Assembly: GCA_964501365.1 (NCBI GenBank)
Contig: CAZCST010000037.1
Coordinates: 1-64,000, forward strand
Source of the DNA: CAZAMB01 sp964501365
GTDB lineage: Bacteria > Planctomycetota > Phycisphaerae > UBA1845
Length of the DNA: 64,000 nt
Direction: 5' to 3'
Shown here one piece after another: positions 1-9,626 of the stretch; position 1 is the stretch's first letter, and each line of letters starts with the position of its first letter. A program made the translations under genes and the position numbers. Below the pieces are notes generated by a model. It saw nothing but the letters and a program-made list of their open reading frames with translations, had not been told where the DNA came from and searched no databases.

Positions 1-128
1 AGATCGAACGAGCCATCGCCTGGTTCAGCAACTTCCGCCGCTTGGTGGTTCGCTACGAGCGGAAAATCACAGTGTATCAAGCGTTTTTTCACGTGGCCTG
101 CGTTCTCATAGCACTACGGCAGTTTTGA
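1..128 (+). mobile_element. 3' end of an IS5-type transposase gene (cut by window start)
   Basis: Reading from base 3 gives an open frame of 41 residues that ends at the TGA at 126-128. It contains the words AIAWFSNFRR, RLVVRYER and KITVYQAFFH, which match the conserved C-terminal tail of IS5-type DDE transposases, just after the catalytic Glu region. The catalytic residues lie outside the window, so activity cannot be judged. The right end of the insertion sequence should lie within roughly 100 bases after the stop, but without the left end I cannot identify the terminal inverted repeat. Confidence 0.7.
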
Positions 129-309
129 AATGGGTTCTAGTTATTTGGCCCAACCAATTTGTATCTCTCGTGTAAGCTTTCGAATTGGCCATCGAACCCG
201 CCCTTGGGCCCGACGTATAAACCGCCAAGTGGGACCAAATACCTAACATTGGTCCGCATCGTTCGTAAGTTACACAAGGGAAAGTTATTAAGAAAGGAGG
301 AAATTGCAT

Positions 310-1353
310 ATGCATCCTAACCATTGCTTGAACTGGCGCAGAGGGCTGTTCGCTGCGGTTACGCTTCTTTGGGTTGGCGCATTGCCGCCCTGGGCGGTAG
401 CTGGAGATTCTCAGCCTGCAACACAGCCGCAGCCTCCTGCAAAGGCCACCTTAGCCTCGACCAAGTATGTCACGAAAGTCGAACGATCAACTGTAGGTGA
501 GCTTTCGTCGGAGGATTTCCGACAGGTCTCCACGCTGGGCGCCCAAGTGCTCCTGCATGTGGAAAATTCGACCAAATACCTGGTAGACGACAACAAAGCC
601 CAAGCCCGGCAGGAACTGGAACAAGCACAAACGCTGATTGGCGTCATCCGGGACATCCTTCCGCGCACAACGGTGACGACTATCGTTACCCAGGCCAACG
701 GCAAGGAGGTGTATCGAAACATGCAGACGACCCAAGACGATCAGATTCCGATCTTTGACAGCATGGTCGCCGTGAATGTCCTCCAGGCCATTGTGGATCA
801 GAACAAAGAGCAGGCCGCGCTTCAAGGCATGCGCCTTGCCGATGCAGAAGTGATTCATACGGCCGCATTGGTGGATCTTCCCTATGTGGAGCGTAAGATC
901 GCTCGTGCCCTGTCGCTGATGAATTCGGAACCCAAGGACGCAATGGCTCAGCTTTGGTTCGCCAACGGGCAGGGAATTCACTTCGTGATCAATAAGCAGG
1001 ACGATCCGCTGGTGAAAGCGCAGGCAGCCATTGCATTTGCTGAGCAAATGACCCGCCAGGGACGGCATCAGGCCGCTGATGAAAACCTGAAGCTGGCAAA
1101 GCTCCAGCTTGACACCTATCGCACGCTGGTCGGCCAGGATGATCATCCCAAGATCAAGAAGCTACAGGATGAGATCGAGCGCATGGCCGGACGGACCGAT
1201 CAGCCGGGGGCAAGTGAAGAAATCCGCGGGTTCTGGAACCGCGTGACAAGCTGGTTCAAGCGAGAGCCTGGCCAGGCCTATGCCAACTCGGCCGCGACGC
1301 GGTCCGAACTGACGGCGGGCAATAGCAACCCGACCGCCGGTAATGGGAAATAA
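310..1353 (+). CDS. YfdX-like secreted protein
   Basis: Protein of 347 residues with a signal peptide (hydrophobic stretch near residues 13-30, AVAG cleavage region). The mature part is rich in Ala, Gln and charged helices, for example around LVDDNKAQARQELEQAQ. This resembles the YfdX family of periplasmic helical proteins linked to acid and stress response in enterobacteria. The frame opens at a TTG at 304, but a strong ribosome site AAGGAGG (294-300) lies 9 bases before the ATG at 310, so 310 is the start. The C-terminal 40 residues are low-complexity (AGNSNPTAGN). Its role here is unknown. It stands alone between an IS remnant and nadE. Confidence 0.6.
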   Translation: MHPNHCLNWRRGLFAAVTLLWVGALPPWAVAGDSQPATQPQPPAKATLASTKYVTKVERSTVGELSSEDFRQVSTLGAQVLLHVENSTKYLVDDNKAQARQELEQAQTLIGVIRDILPRTTVTTIVTQANGKEVYRNMQTTQDDQIPIFDSMVAVNVLQAIVDQNKEQAALQGMRLADAEVIHTAALVDLPYVERKIARALSLMNSEPKDAMAQLWFANGQGIHFVINKQDDPLVKAQAAIAFAEQMTRQGRHQAADENLKLAKLQLDTYRTLVGQDDHPKIKKLQDEIERMAGRTDQPGASEEIRGFWNRVTSWFKREPGQAYANSAATRSELTAGNSNPTAGNGK

Positions 1354-1846
1354 TCGAGCAAGCGGTCAGTTACATTGAAAGCGCACCGGCGGTTTCGGAG
1401 GGGGCCGCCGGCACATTTTGTTTGCTGTTGGGTGCGGGCGCGCGACGCAAGCAGCGGGATTCTTCGACTCCCACGAATCACTGGTCAAGAGCAGCCGGGT
1501 AGGGTCCATCCTGATGCACCTTCTTGACCGTGTGGCCCATCGTCAGCCGTAGAGACGGTAGGGCCATCAGTTATCCCAATGCGTTGATCGTAGCTTGTCG
1601 AGAAAATGCGCGCGCCGCGCATGTTATGAAGGGTGATGGACGAAAAGCGCCAATCACTTCGCCTTCGCGCTTCCGGACGAGGACAGGGCGCTATACGTAG
1701 TACCAGAACGAATACCTACCACAACGCGAAGAATAGTACTTGTCAAAACGAACCCAAGTTGTGGCCCGGCTTTATTTCGCCAACAGAAAAACCCTGATGG
1801 ATGACAGGAAGTTTGAATCAATTGGGTGACGCCGTACCATTCGGCC
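1354..1846. other. Intergenic stretch before nadE
   Basis: About 490 bases without a credible gene. The first part holds a terminator-like hairpin (listed separately). The remainder shows no tRNA-like cloverleaf and no clear sigma-70 promoter. The short open frames here are unsupported. Confidence 0.5.
1386..1420 (+). terminator. Probable rho-independent terminator of the yfdX-like gene
   Basis: Perfect 7-base arms CCGGCGG (1386-1392) and CCGCCGG (1405-1411) with a 12-base loop, followed shortly by a T-rich run TTTTGTTT. It lies 33 bases after the stop codon. The T run starts 4 bases after the stem, slightly far for a canonical terminator. Confidence 0.5.
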
Positions 1847-3499
1847 ATGCGAATCGCGCTGGCACAGATCAATCCGACGGTGGGGGATATAGCGGGGAAC
1901 ACGGCCAGGATATTGGAGTGCATTTCCCGTGCGGAAGGCGAGCGGGCCGACGTCGTCGTCTTTCCGGAGCTGGCGGTGTTTGGGTATCCGCCCAAGGACC
2001 TCGTCCTGCGAAAGGATATAGTCCGGGAGAATTTCGAGGCCGTGCAGCGCATCGCGGCAGCCTGCACGCGGGTGACGGCGTTGGTGGGGTATGCTCATCC
2101 CGATCCGACGGGCACGGGCAAGGGCGTGCTCAATGCGGCCGGAGTGTGTCGCGGCGGGCGGTTGGAAACGTGGTACGCAAAGATGCTGCTGCCGACGTAT
2201 GACGTATTCGACGAGGGACGGTATTTCAGCACGGGGCGGGAGGCCTGCGTGTTTGATTTGACGGCCGGCGGGCAGAGTGTGCGGGCGGGGATCACCATTT
2301 GCGAGGATCTGTGGAACAACCAGCAATTCGAGGGACGGCAGGTGTACGGGATCGATCCGGTGGATATCACGGCCAAGGCCGGGGCGAATTTGCTGTTCAA
2401 TCTGTCGGCGTCGCCATATCGGGCGGGCGTCGAACCGCGGCGCGAGGGGCTCTTCTCCGCGCAAATGCGCGAGCACCGCATTCCGCTGGTGTACGTCAAT
2501 CAGGTTTCCGGCAACGACGATCTGGTCTTTGACGGCGCGAGCATGGTGATGGACGCGGGCGGAACAGTGATCGCGCGGGCGAAGGCATTTGAAGAGGATT
2601 TTCTCGTGGCCGACTTCGGCAACACAGCGGCGAATCGCATCGAGCCGCAACCCGATTTCCTGGATGGCGTTCGCAAGGCGCTGGTGCTGGGCACGCGCGA
2701 TTACGTGAAGAAATGTGGCTTTGGCGAAGTCGTGCTGGGACTTTCGGGTGGGATCGATTCGGCGGTGACAGCGGCGCTGGCCGTCGAGGCGTTGGGGGCG
2801 GCGCGCGTGCACGGAGTAGCCATGCCCTCGCGGTTCAGCAGTCCGCATAGTTTGGAAGATGCGAAGCTGCTTGCGAAGAATCTGTGCGTGGAATTCCGCG
2901 TTGTGCCTATTGAGGCCGCGCATTGGGCGATGGAGCAGACGCTCAGCGAATCATTCTCGGGGCGCAAACCGGATGTGACGGAAGAAAATGTACAGTCGCG
3001 GATTCGCGGCGGAATTCTGATGGCGCTGTCGAATAAGTTTGGCTGGATGCTGCTGACCACGGGGAACAAGAGCGAACTGGCCGTCGGGTATTGCACGCTC
3101 TATGGGGACATGTGCGGCGGGTTGGCAATGCTGAGCGACGTTCCCAAGACGGCAGTCTATGAACTGGCGCGGCAGATCAACGCCACCGCCGGACGGGAGT
3201 TGATTCCGCGCCGCACCATAGAGCGGGCGCCAACAGCGGAGTTGCGAGACAATCAGACGGATCAGGACACGCTGCCGCCCTACGAAGTGCTCGACCCCAT
3301 CCTCGAACAATATGTGGAGCAAGACCGCTCGCCTGATGAGATTGTAGCCATGGGGTTTGATCGCGAAATCGTTGAGCGGGTCGCTCGAATGGTCCGCACC
3401 AGCGAGCACAAACGAAAGCAAGCGCCCGTGGGCCTGAAGGTTACCAGCCGCGCCTTCGGCACTGGTCGTCGTTTTCCCATCGCGGCCGCATATCGTTAG
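1847..3499 (+). CDS. nadE: Glutamine-dependent NAD(+) synthetase
   Basis: Last step of NAD synthesis: amidates deamido-NAD using glutamine and ATP. The 550-residue length fits the two-domain form. Residues 1-270 are a nitrilase-type glutaminase with Glu in FPELAVFGYP, Lys in WYAKMLLP and the nucleophile Cys in ITICEDLW. Residues from about 285 form the synthetase, with the P-loop-like GLSGGIDSAV and the later TTGNKSELAVGY. The frame opens at a GTG at 1826, but the conserved N-terminus MRIALAQINP begins at the ATG at 1847. No good ribosome site is visible. It is a monocistronic gene, convergent with the VWA gene. Confidence 0.96.
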   Translation: MRIALAQINPTVGDIAGNTARILECISRAEGERADVVVFPELAVFGYPPKDLVLRKDIVRENFEAVQRIAAACTRVTALVGYAHPDPTGTGKGVLNAAGVCRGGRLETWYAKMLLPTYDVFDEGRYFSTGREACVFDLTAGGQSVRAGITICEDLWNNQQFEGRQVYGIDPVDITAKAGANLLFNLSASPYRAGVEPRREGLFSAQMREHRIPLVYVNQVSGNDDLVFDGASMVMDAGGTVIARAKAFEEDFLVADFGNTAANRIEPQPDFLDGVRKALVLGTRDYVKKCGFGEVVLGLSGGIDSAVTAALAVEALGAARVHGVAMPSRFSSPHSLEDAKLLAKNLCVEFRVVPIEAAHWAMEQTLSESFSGRKPDVTEENVQSRIRGGILMALSNKFGWMLLTTGNKSELAVGYCTLYGDMCGGLAMLSDVPKTAVYELARQINATAGRELIPRRTIERAPTAELRDNQTDQDTLPPYEVLDPILEQYVEQDRSPDEIVAMGFDREIVERVARMVRTSEHKRKQAPVGLKVTSRAFGTGRRFPIAAAYR

Positions 3500-3509
3500 G
3501 GACTTGGAA

Positions 3510-3546
3510 TTAGGGGACCGCCGATCGCGCTCAACGTATCCCCTAA
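3510..3546. terminator. Inverted repeat between convergent genes
   Basis: Perfect 8-base arms TTAGGGGA (3510-3517) and TCCCCTAA (3539-3546) separated by 21 bases, between the nadE stop and the stop of the convergent VWA gene. It could serve as a shared terminator, but no T run follows on either strand. Confidence 0.35.
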
Positions 3547-3563
3547 CCCATATGCCCGATACC

Positions 3564-4730
3564 CTACTCCTTAAATTCAAACCCCTGCTGCCTGGCCTGT
3601 TCGCGGATGGCCGCGAGCATCGCGTCGTCGAGAGCCGTTTTGCCTTCGCTGGCTTTGGCCCGCCATGCTCGCACGAACTTGTCGCGTTCCTTGCCGACCT
3701 CCTCAATTTGCTTTTGCAGGTCGGCTCGGTCCTTCTGCATGCGCTGGACGTATTGCTCGCGCTCGGCATTGTTCATGGCCTGCATCGGAGCGGGCAGATC
3801 GGCCTCTTTTACATCACCCACCCTTTTCTCGCCCTTCGCCACCGCGTCAACGAGGTCCCATCGCTCGTTGCGATAGAGCCCGGTGGCCTTGGCGGCCGCG
3901 CGACTGGAAACGGATGCCGGCCCCATCCTTCCTGCGTTGGCGTCCTGAGCGATTTGATTGGCAGCGCCTTCGTGTCCCGCGTCGCCATAGGGGACATAGG
4001 TAGCGTTCAGTTTCATATTTAGTTCAAGGAGTATCTTGTCCTGTGGTGCGTCGATCTGAACAGTACCGCATTTCATGTCGATCGACGTGTAATTTCCGCC
4101 GCCGCACGATGCGACTTCGTTCCAGTGTTCATTGGTCCCGGCGCTTCGATCTCCGGCATAGATGGCATTGATGATGATGCCGCGGCCTCTCGCGCTGCTC
4201 GCCACGCTTCGGAAGTCAAAGACTTCGCGGGCCTGGTCCGCCGACTCATTGCCCGCCACGAAAATGAGTTTGAGCGCTTTGGGATCTGACGACCAGCTCA
4301 TTCTCGTGACGGCGTCATTCAACGCCCACCCGACGAATTCATCCCCGCCGTCGGTGCGAAACTCCATCATTTTCGCATAGACGCTGTCGAGATCGGTGGT
4401 GAGATCACGTTGTACGACAACCCAGCCCTGCGAGGCCGTTGATCGATTGGGAGAACCATAGGTAATGAGGCCTACGCGAAGCACCGGCGTGGGGCGGACC
4501 GAAGAAAGCGAGTTCACGATATCCCAGAGCCTGGCCCTGGCCGAATCGATGAGCGCTTCCATGCTGCCGGATGTGTCGAGACATATGACCAGGTCGATGG
4601 GACGGGCCGGGCAGGTGGAGGACGCGATCGGATCGCATGCCGCGCCGCCTGCTTGTACTACCGACGCTCCGCCTGTTGCCCCAACCATGATCGCACTCAA
4701 ACAAGCTCCTAGGTGAAATCGGCGTGCCAT
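3564..4730 (-). CDS. Secreted von Willebrand factor A domain protein
   Basis: Protein of 388 residues. An N-terminal signal peptide (hydrophobic part around GACLSAIMVGATGGASVV) is followed by a VWA domain that starts with DLVICLDTSGSM, giving the metal-binding DxSxS site. Such domains bind partner proteins through Mg2+. The last 80 residues are charged and predicted helical or coiled-coil (EREQYVQRMQKDRADLQKQIEEVGKERD). The frame extends upstream, but GGAG seven bases before the ATG at 4730 and the signal peptide support this start. No enzymatic domain is visible, so it is probably a periplasmic or surface adhesion protein. The binding partner is unknown. Confidence 0.85.
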   Translation of the reverse strand: MARRFHLGACLSAIMVGATGGASVVQAGGAACDPIASSTCPARPIDLVICLDTSGSMEALIDSARARLWDIVNSLSSVRPTPVLRVGLITYGSPNRSTASQGWVVVQRDLTTDLDSVYAKMMEFRTDGGDEFVGWALNDAVTRMSWSSDPKALKLIFVAGNESADQAREVFDFRSVASSARGRGIIINAIYAGDRSAGTNEHWNEVASCGGGNYTSIDMKCGTVQIDAPQDKILLELNMKLNATYVPYGDAGHEGAANQIAQDANAGRMGPASVSSRAAAKATGLYRNERWDLVDAVAKGEKRVGDVKEADLPAPMQAMNNAEREQYVQRMQKDRADLQKQIEEVGKERDKFVRAWRAKASEGKTALDDAMLAAIREQARQQGFEFKE

Positions 4731-5052
4731 GATCTTTCTCCCAATAATGGTTCCCGTTGTGTGAGGCACATCGCCCAACACCGATTCCTTGGACGAAGCC
4801 GAGCCGCCACGGTTCCAGTCACCACGTTGTCACGAATGGTGTGAGGTTTGTCCTATAAGGATGAATGGGTCCGTGATAACAACAAGGCTGAATCGCACAC
4901 GCGGGAATCTACCGAAGTTCGATGTGTTTTCTTTTTTCTGGAGGCCACTCCGCCGATCAAACAGGGAAAGGACTTTGGAAAAGTCCGAATTCCATTGCAG
5001 CGGAAAGTAGTGCGCCTGCCGTGCGCGGCCTCAACAAAACCGGAGACCCACC
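4731..5052. other. Divergent intergenic region
   Basis: 322 bases between the divergent VWA and HDOD genes, so it should hold both promoters. I see a small hairpin GGACTT/AAGTCC at 4970-4986 but no convincing -35/-10 pair for either strand. Confidence 0.4.
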
Positions 5053-5973
5053 ATGAAAGCAAATGTCCTGGAAACCCTGAAGAAATCAGCGGCCGTGCCT
5101 TCCATGCCGCAGGTGGTCCTGCGATTTCTGCAAATCATGCAGGACCCGAACTTTGAATATGATCACCTGGTGAAGGCGCTGTCCGCGGATCCCGGTACGG
5201 TCGGCGAGCTGCTTCGCCTGGCAAATTCCGCGCTGTTTGGCGTGCGCAACAAAGTCATTTCCACGAAGCAGGCTCTCACCTTACTGGGACCGAAAAGAAC
5301 GCGATCGCTTCTTCTCGGACGCTATCTCGTGGATTCGATGTCCAAAGGCAGGCCGCAGAATCTGGATATGAACTACTTCTGGCGACGGTCACTGACAGGC
5401 TCGGTGATTGCCTCGCGATTTGCCCAAAAGCTGGTTCCGCGGGCACAGGATGAGGCATTTATTGCCGGACTTCTCGCGGATATTGGCATTCCGATTCTGG
5501 CGGAGGCGTTTCCAGAAGACTATGGCCCGCTTGCGGCTCAATTACGCCCGGACGGCGCATCCATTACGCCCGAACAGGAATTGGAGGCGGTGGAAGTTAC
5601 GCATGCCCAGGTTTCCGCGATGGTGCTGACTCACTGGACGGTGCCCGACAGTGTTACGAATGCGGTCAACATGCAACATTCCCCTACGCCCGGAACGGGT
5701 GATGTGGCGACTATTGCGCGAATTTTGAATTCCGCTGATCGCATCGCGGCGCTGCTGTGCGGATCACCCACGCCGGAGAAGATCGTCGAGACCTGCACCA
5801 GTGCGTTGGAATTCACTGGGCTGGATGAGAGCGAGCTGCTGCGCCTGCTTCCGTCGATCGAGGAAGATATTCAGGAGATGGCCGACGCCCTCAAAATCAA
5901 CATCATGCAGGGCAGTTCTTATGGCATGGTGGCCCGGATCATGGAAGAAAAACTGGCGGCCGTGGCAAGCTGA
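5053..5973 (+). CDS. HDOD domain signalling protein
   Basis: Protein of 306 residues made almost wholly of an HDOD domain, a relative of HD/HD-GYP hydrolases that has lost the catalytic HD residues and usually acts in signalling or motility control. Typical words are the N-terminal PSMPQVVLRFLQIMQDP, the helix LLRLANSALFG and AFIAGLLADIGIPIL. The start is set by GGAG (5042-5045) seven bases before the ATG. No GGDEF, EAL or receiver domain is fused. It sits directly upstream of the flagellin block on the same strand but 410 bases away, so a motility role is possible but not shown. Confidence 0.85.
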   Translation: MKANVLETLKKSAAVPSMPQVVLRFLQIMQDPNFEYDHLVKALSADPGTVGELLRLANSALFGVRNKVISTKQALTLLGPKRTRSLLLGRYLVDSMSKGRPQNLDMNYFWRRSLTGSVIASRFAQKLVPRAQDEAFIAGLLADIGIPILAEAFPEDYGPLAAQLRPDGASITPEQELEAVEVTHAQVSAMVLTHWTVPDSVTNAVNMQHSPTPGTGDVATIARILNSADRIAALLCGSPTPEKIVETCTSALEFTGLDESELLRLLPSIEEDIQEMADALKINIMQGSSYGMVARIMEEKLAAVAS

Positions 5974-6384
5974 CGATCCGCCCTTACAGGGCAGCCGGAA
6001 AATAATTTCGCAAAATCGTCAATCTTTATCCCCTCTTGTCAGAAGGGGATGCAGGCAAATTCGCTCGAACAATTACCGGATGGCTCTGATTATCGGTCAG
6101 ATGCAAAAGTAATTCCGCAGTATTGAAAGTGGGCGTCCGAAAGTTCTAAAGGCACTTCGCCAGTCGGACGATGGTCACGAAGAACGGTAGTCGGCTGAGT
6201 TGTTTCGTCCAGGAAAATCTGATGTCGGGAGCGTCCCGGCATTTCCGAAACGAAGCCGCCGAATAAAACCGCACGAGCCCGCGACAAAACGTCGCACGGT
6301 TCCAAAAGACAATCGCGTTGCCCGGACGTGTTCTTCCGGGGCGATGGCGATCGGGCTGATGGAACCTTTGGAGGCACGAAACAG
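5974..6384. other. Region upstream of the first flagellin
   Basis: 411 bases that should contain the flagellin promoter. A palindrome ATCCCCT/AGGGGAT (6028-6034, 6044-6050) may end HDOD transcription. I looked for sigma-28 (TAAA then GCCGATAA) and sigma-54 (GG-N10-GC) boxes. There is only a poor GCCGAATAA-like match near 6256 with no -35 partner, so the promoter remains unassigned. Confidence 0.4.
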
Positions 6385-7872
6385 ATGAGCCGGATTAATA
6401 CAAACGTTACGTCACTGATTGCCCGTCGCGCCATCGGTATCAACAACCGATCGCTCAACGAAGCTCTTCTCCGTCTGAGCACGGGTCTGCGCATCAATTC
6501 GGGCAAGGACGATCCGGCCGGTCTGATTGCCTCAGAGACGCTGCGCTCGGGCATCCGCGCCGTTTCCAGCGCAATCGACAACGCGAACCGGGCTGACACC
6601 ATTGTCGCCGTCGCGGAGGGTGGATTGCAGGAAGTCAGTTCCCTTCTGTTGGAACTCGAAAACCTTGTAGACCAGAGCTCCAGCACGGCGGGACTCACTC
6701 CGGAAGAAACCAAGGCCAATCAGGATCAGATTGACGCGATCCTGGTGTCGATCGACCGTCTGGCCACATCGACTGCGTTTGGTAACAAGAAGCTGCTCAA
6801 TGGATCGATGGATTTCACAACTTCGGGTGTCAACATCACTCAATCAACCGGCGCGTCGGTCAACCACCTGGCCAGCGTACATGTGAATGCGGCAAAGATT
6901 CCCAACGGTGCCTACCGAAACGTCAACATCAATGTCGTGCAAAAGTCGGAAGTCGCAATGCTTAGCACGGTATTGGCGGGAACGGACGGCTCGGGCGTTC
7001 GCAATGGTACATTGAATGGCGCGACGACGATCCAAATCACCGGCGCTTACGGAACAGATACGATCAGTTTTGCGTCCGGAGCCACCACGGCCGACCTCGT
7101 CACCAGCATCAATTCCTCCAAAGAATTGACCGGCGTGTCGGCTACCGCTTCGGCTTCGACCGGCGGCCCTGCATCGCTCGTGCTCCAAAGCACCGGATAC
7201 GGATCCGATGCCATGGTCTCTGTATCGATTCTCCAGAATGCGTCGACCGCGTTTGTATCGCAGGCGGCCACGGACTCGGATGAAGGCGTGGATGGCATCG
7301 TGACTGTGAATGGTGCGAACGCCGTGGTTCACGGGTTGGATGCGTCGGTGCGTACGGCGGGTCTATCCCTGGACCTCACCATGACCGCTCCATTCGGCAG
7401 CACGACGGGCAGCACGTCGAGTTTCCAGGTCACCGGCGGCGGAGCCGTATTCTCCATCTCGCCGACTGTGGGACTTTCGGGGCAGGAGTCGATCGGTCTT
7501 TCGGAAGTTTCGGCTTCAAGACTCGGAAATTCGACCGATGGCTTCCTCTCTACGCTCAAGTCAGGGTTGTCCAATGACCTGGCCAGCAAGAATTTCGCGT
7601 CCGCCCAGCGGGTTGTCCGTTCGGCCATCAACCAGGTGGCGAGCTTGCGGGGTCGCTTGGGCGCGTTCCAGAAGGATACGCTTGTCACCACGATTAACTC
7701 GCTGCAAGTAGCCCGCGAAAACCTGACTGCCGCCGAAAGCGCGATCCGCGACGCAGACTTCGCAGCCGAAACATCGAACCTGACCCGCGCACAGATTCTG
7801 GTCAGCTCCTCGACCTCGATCTTGCAACTTGCGAACTCGCAGCCGCAGTCGGCGCTGTCGCTGTTGCAGTAG
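6385..7872 (+). CDS. fliC: Flagellin
   Basis: Filament subunit of 495 residues. The D0/D1 N-terminal region (MSRINTNVTSLIARRA, then LRLSTGLRINSGKDDPAGLIAS) and the C-terminal region (AESAIRDADFAAETSNLTRA, ending ALSLLQ) are both intact. The middle carries a flagellin IN-type insert around IQITGAYGTDTISFASGA. The frame opens at 6328, but GGAGG at 6370-6374, ten bases before the ATG at 6385, and the conserved N-terminus fix the start. It is followed by a second flagellin, fliD and fliS, so this is a filament block. Confidence 0.95.
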   Translation: MSRINTNVTSLIARRAIGINNRSLNEALLRLSTGLRINSGKDDPAGLIASETLRSGIRAVSSAIDNANRADTIVAVAEGGLQEVSSLLLELENLVDQSSSTAGLTPEETKANQDQIDAILVSIDRLATSTAFGNKKLLNGSMDFTTSGVNITQSTGASVNHLASVHVNAAKIPNGAYRNVNINVVQKSEVAMLSTVLAGTDGSGVRNGTLNGATTIQITGAYGTDTISFASGATTADLVTSINSSKELTGVSATASASTGGPASLVLQSTGYGSDAMVSVSILQNASTAFVSQAATDSDEGVDGIVTVNGANAVVHGLDASVRTAGLSLDLTMTAPFGSTTGSTSSFQVTGGGAVFSISPTVGLSGQESIGLSEVSASRLGNSTDGFLSTLKSGLSNDLASKNFASAQRVVRSAINQVASLRGRLGAFQKDTLVTTINSLQVARENLTAAESAIRDADFAAETSNLTRAQILVSSSTSILQLANSQPQSALSLLQ

Positions 7873-7991
7873 ACCATTCGATGACAGGGACGGTTGGGGT
7901 GGCATGAGCACCCCGGGCGTTCTTGTCACTCTGGGTGCAGCGAAGGGCGATGACTTCAAAAGTCGGCAGGATGCTCCGCTTCGCTCAGGAT

Positions 7992-8013
7992 AGCGCCTTC
8001 AAGTAGGAAGGCG
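7992..8013. repeat. Hairpin between the two flagellin genes
   Basis: Perfect 7-base arms GCGCCTT and AAGGCGC with an 8-base loop. The loop and right arm can alternatively pair as GTAGG with CCTAC (8002-8015), so two exclusive folds are possible just before the second flagellin. Upstream (about 7960-7990) is a word TCCGCTTCGCTCAGGAT that resembles the repeat between flgB and flgC. Confidence 0.4.
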
Positions 8014-8033
8014 CCTACGTCACGGATGACGGC

Positions 8034-9482
8034 ATGAGTCGGATCAACAGCAACATCTCCGCGATGACCGCGACGCGACACTTGTCGCGCAACAACGAAG
8101 ATCTGCGCATACATCTTCAGCGACTCAGTACGGGTCTCCGCATCAATCGCGGGGCCGACGATCCCGCCGGGCTGATCGCCTCCGAACGCCTCCGCAGCGA
8201 AATTCACACGATCGGGCAGGCCATCAAGAATTCTCAGCGCGCGGTCAACGTATTGGCGACTGCAGAAGGGGCGCTTCAGGAAGTCAATGCATTGCTCCTG
8301 GATTTGCAGGGCCTGGTCGTCGAGTCTGCCAACCAGGCCGGACTTACGGACGCGGAAGTTGCCGCCAATCAGCTTCAGATTGATTCGATCCTGCAGAGCA
8401 TCGATCGCATCGCGAACAACACGACATTCGCGGGCCGCAAGCTGCTGAATGGGGATTTTGCCTATCAGCTCTCGGGCGTTCCGGCCGCGGCATTTACAAC
8501 GGTGAGTTTGTTTTCGTTGCATCTGCCGCAGGGGGCGACGCGGTCTCTCACCGTTGACGTTACGCAGTCGGCTCAGACGGCGCGGCTGGATTTCGTAGGC
8601 AGTAACAGCGGCGGGGTCTCCACGACTTCCGCGAGCACGATTCAGATACGCGGAAACTTTGGTGCGGATACAATCTCATTCGGATCGGGGACCACCCTGG
8701 CGGAGATTCAAGCGGCAATCAACTCAATCACGGCACAGACCGGAGTGCAAGCCACCGTATCAACCGCATCGGTGGGAGGAGTCGCCAGCGCTCTGGTGCT
8801 TCGCAGCACGACCTACGGGTCCAACGCCTTCGTTTCGGTCGAAGCCATCGACGGGCAGTTCCTTTCAACAGCCGCCGGCGCAGCGCGTCGCGATGAAGGC
8901 GTGGACGTAGGATTGCTGGTGAACGGACAACGAGCGGCGGGCAACGGTCTGGAGGCGAATGTGCGAGGGGGGCTTATCGACGCCCACCTGATATTGACAT
9001 CAACATTCGCACAAACCCTGTCGTCGGCCACGTTTGATGCCGTTGATGGCGGGGGCGTGTTTCAGATCACGCCGCTGGTGAATTCCAACGGTCAGGTCGA
9101 CTTCGCATTCAACCCGATGTACGCCGCGCAGCTGGGCAATGCAGAGGTCGGCCTGCTTCACACACTGGGCACGGGAGAGGACAACGACCTGGTCAGCAAG
9201 AATTTCGACCGGGCGCAGCGCATCGTGGATGAGGCAATCAGCCAGGTGGCATCCTTGCGCGGGCGCATCGGAAACATGCAACGAAATCAGATTGAGACCA
9301 ATATCAATTCGCAGGGCGTGGCGCTCGAAAACATTACTGCGGCGGAATCCGCCATACGCGACGCAGATGTGGCCGAGGAGGTTTCAGGCCTGACGCGGGC
9401 ACAGATTCTGGTGCAAAGTACGCAGAGCTCGCTGAAAATAGCGAATTCACTTCCAACAATGGTGCTGAACCTACTGCAATAA
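8034..9482 (+). CDS. fliC: Second flagellin
   Basis: Filament subunit of 482 residues. It shares the D0/D1 ends with the first flagellin (LSTGLRINRGADDPAGLIAS at the N-terminus, ITAAESAIRDADVAEEV and ending MVLNLLQ at the C-terminus) but differs strongly in the middle. Both keep the IN-type segment (IQIRGNFGADTISFGSGT). The ribosome site is weak (GGATG before the ATG). Two diverged flagellins in tandem suggest a filament of mixed composition or conditional use, which is an inference. It is separated from the first by 161 bases that contain a hairpin. Confidence 0.94.
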   Translation: MSRINSNISAMTATRHLSRNNEDLRIHLQRLSTGLRINRGADDPAGLIASERLRSEIHTIGQAIKNSQRAVNVLATAEGALQEVNALLLDLQGLVVESANQAGLTDAEVAANQLQIDSILQSIDRIANNTTFAGRKLLNGDFAYQLSGVPAAAFTTVSLFSLHLPQGATRSLTVDVTQSAQTARLDFVGSNSGGVSTTSASTIQIRGNFGADTISFGSGTTLAEIQAAINSITAQTGVQATVSTASVGGVASALVLRSTTYGSNAFVSVEAIDGQFLSTAAGAARRDEGVDVGLLVNGQRAAGNGLEANVRGGLIDAHLILTSTFAQTLSSATFDAVDGGGVFQITPLVNSNGQVDFAFNPMYAAQLGNAEVGLLHTLGTGEDNDLVSKNFDRAQRIVDEAISQVASLRGRIGNMQRNQIETNINSQGVALENITAAESAIRDADVAEEVSGLTRAQILVQSTQSSLKIANSLPTMVLNLLQ

Positions 9483-9626
9483 TTGCCGATCCTGGAACAG
9501 AATTGCGCATTTGTTCGCGTTCATCCGGGTCGAGCAGGCTGACAACGCAGACCGATAAGTTTCGTGCAGGGCTCGCGCGGAAGGTCTGCGCCGCCCCGCT
9601 CTACGAATCAACGACAGAGGTCTGCT

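Noticed and set aside
1441..1500. Possible tRNA-like T arm in the region after the yfdX-like gene
   Set aside because: The GATTCTTCGACTCC word lacks the GTTCRA pattern, and no acceptor stem could be paired.
9493..9506. Possible sigma-54 promoter TGGAACAGAATTGC upstream of fliD
   Set aside because: The GG and GC pairs are separated by 9 bases, not the strict 10, and the CAC part is changed. It would be a poor site despite the sigma-54 activator in the window.
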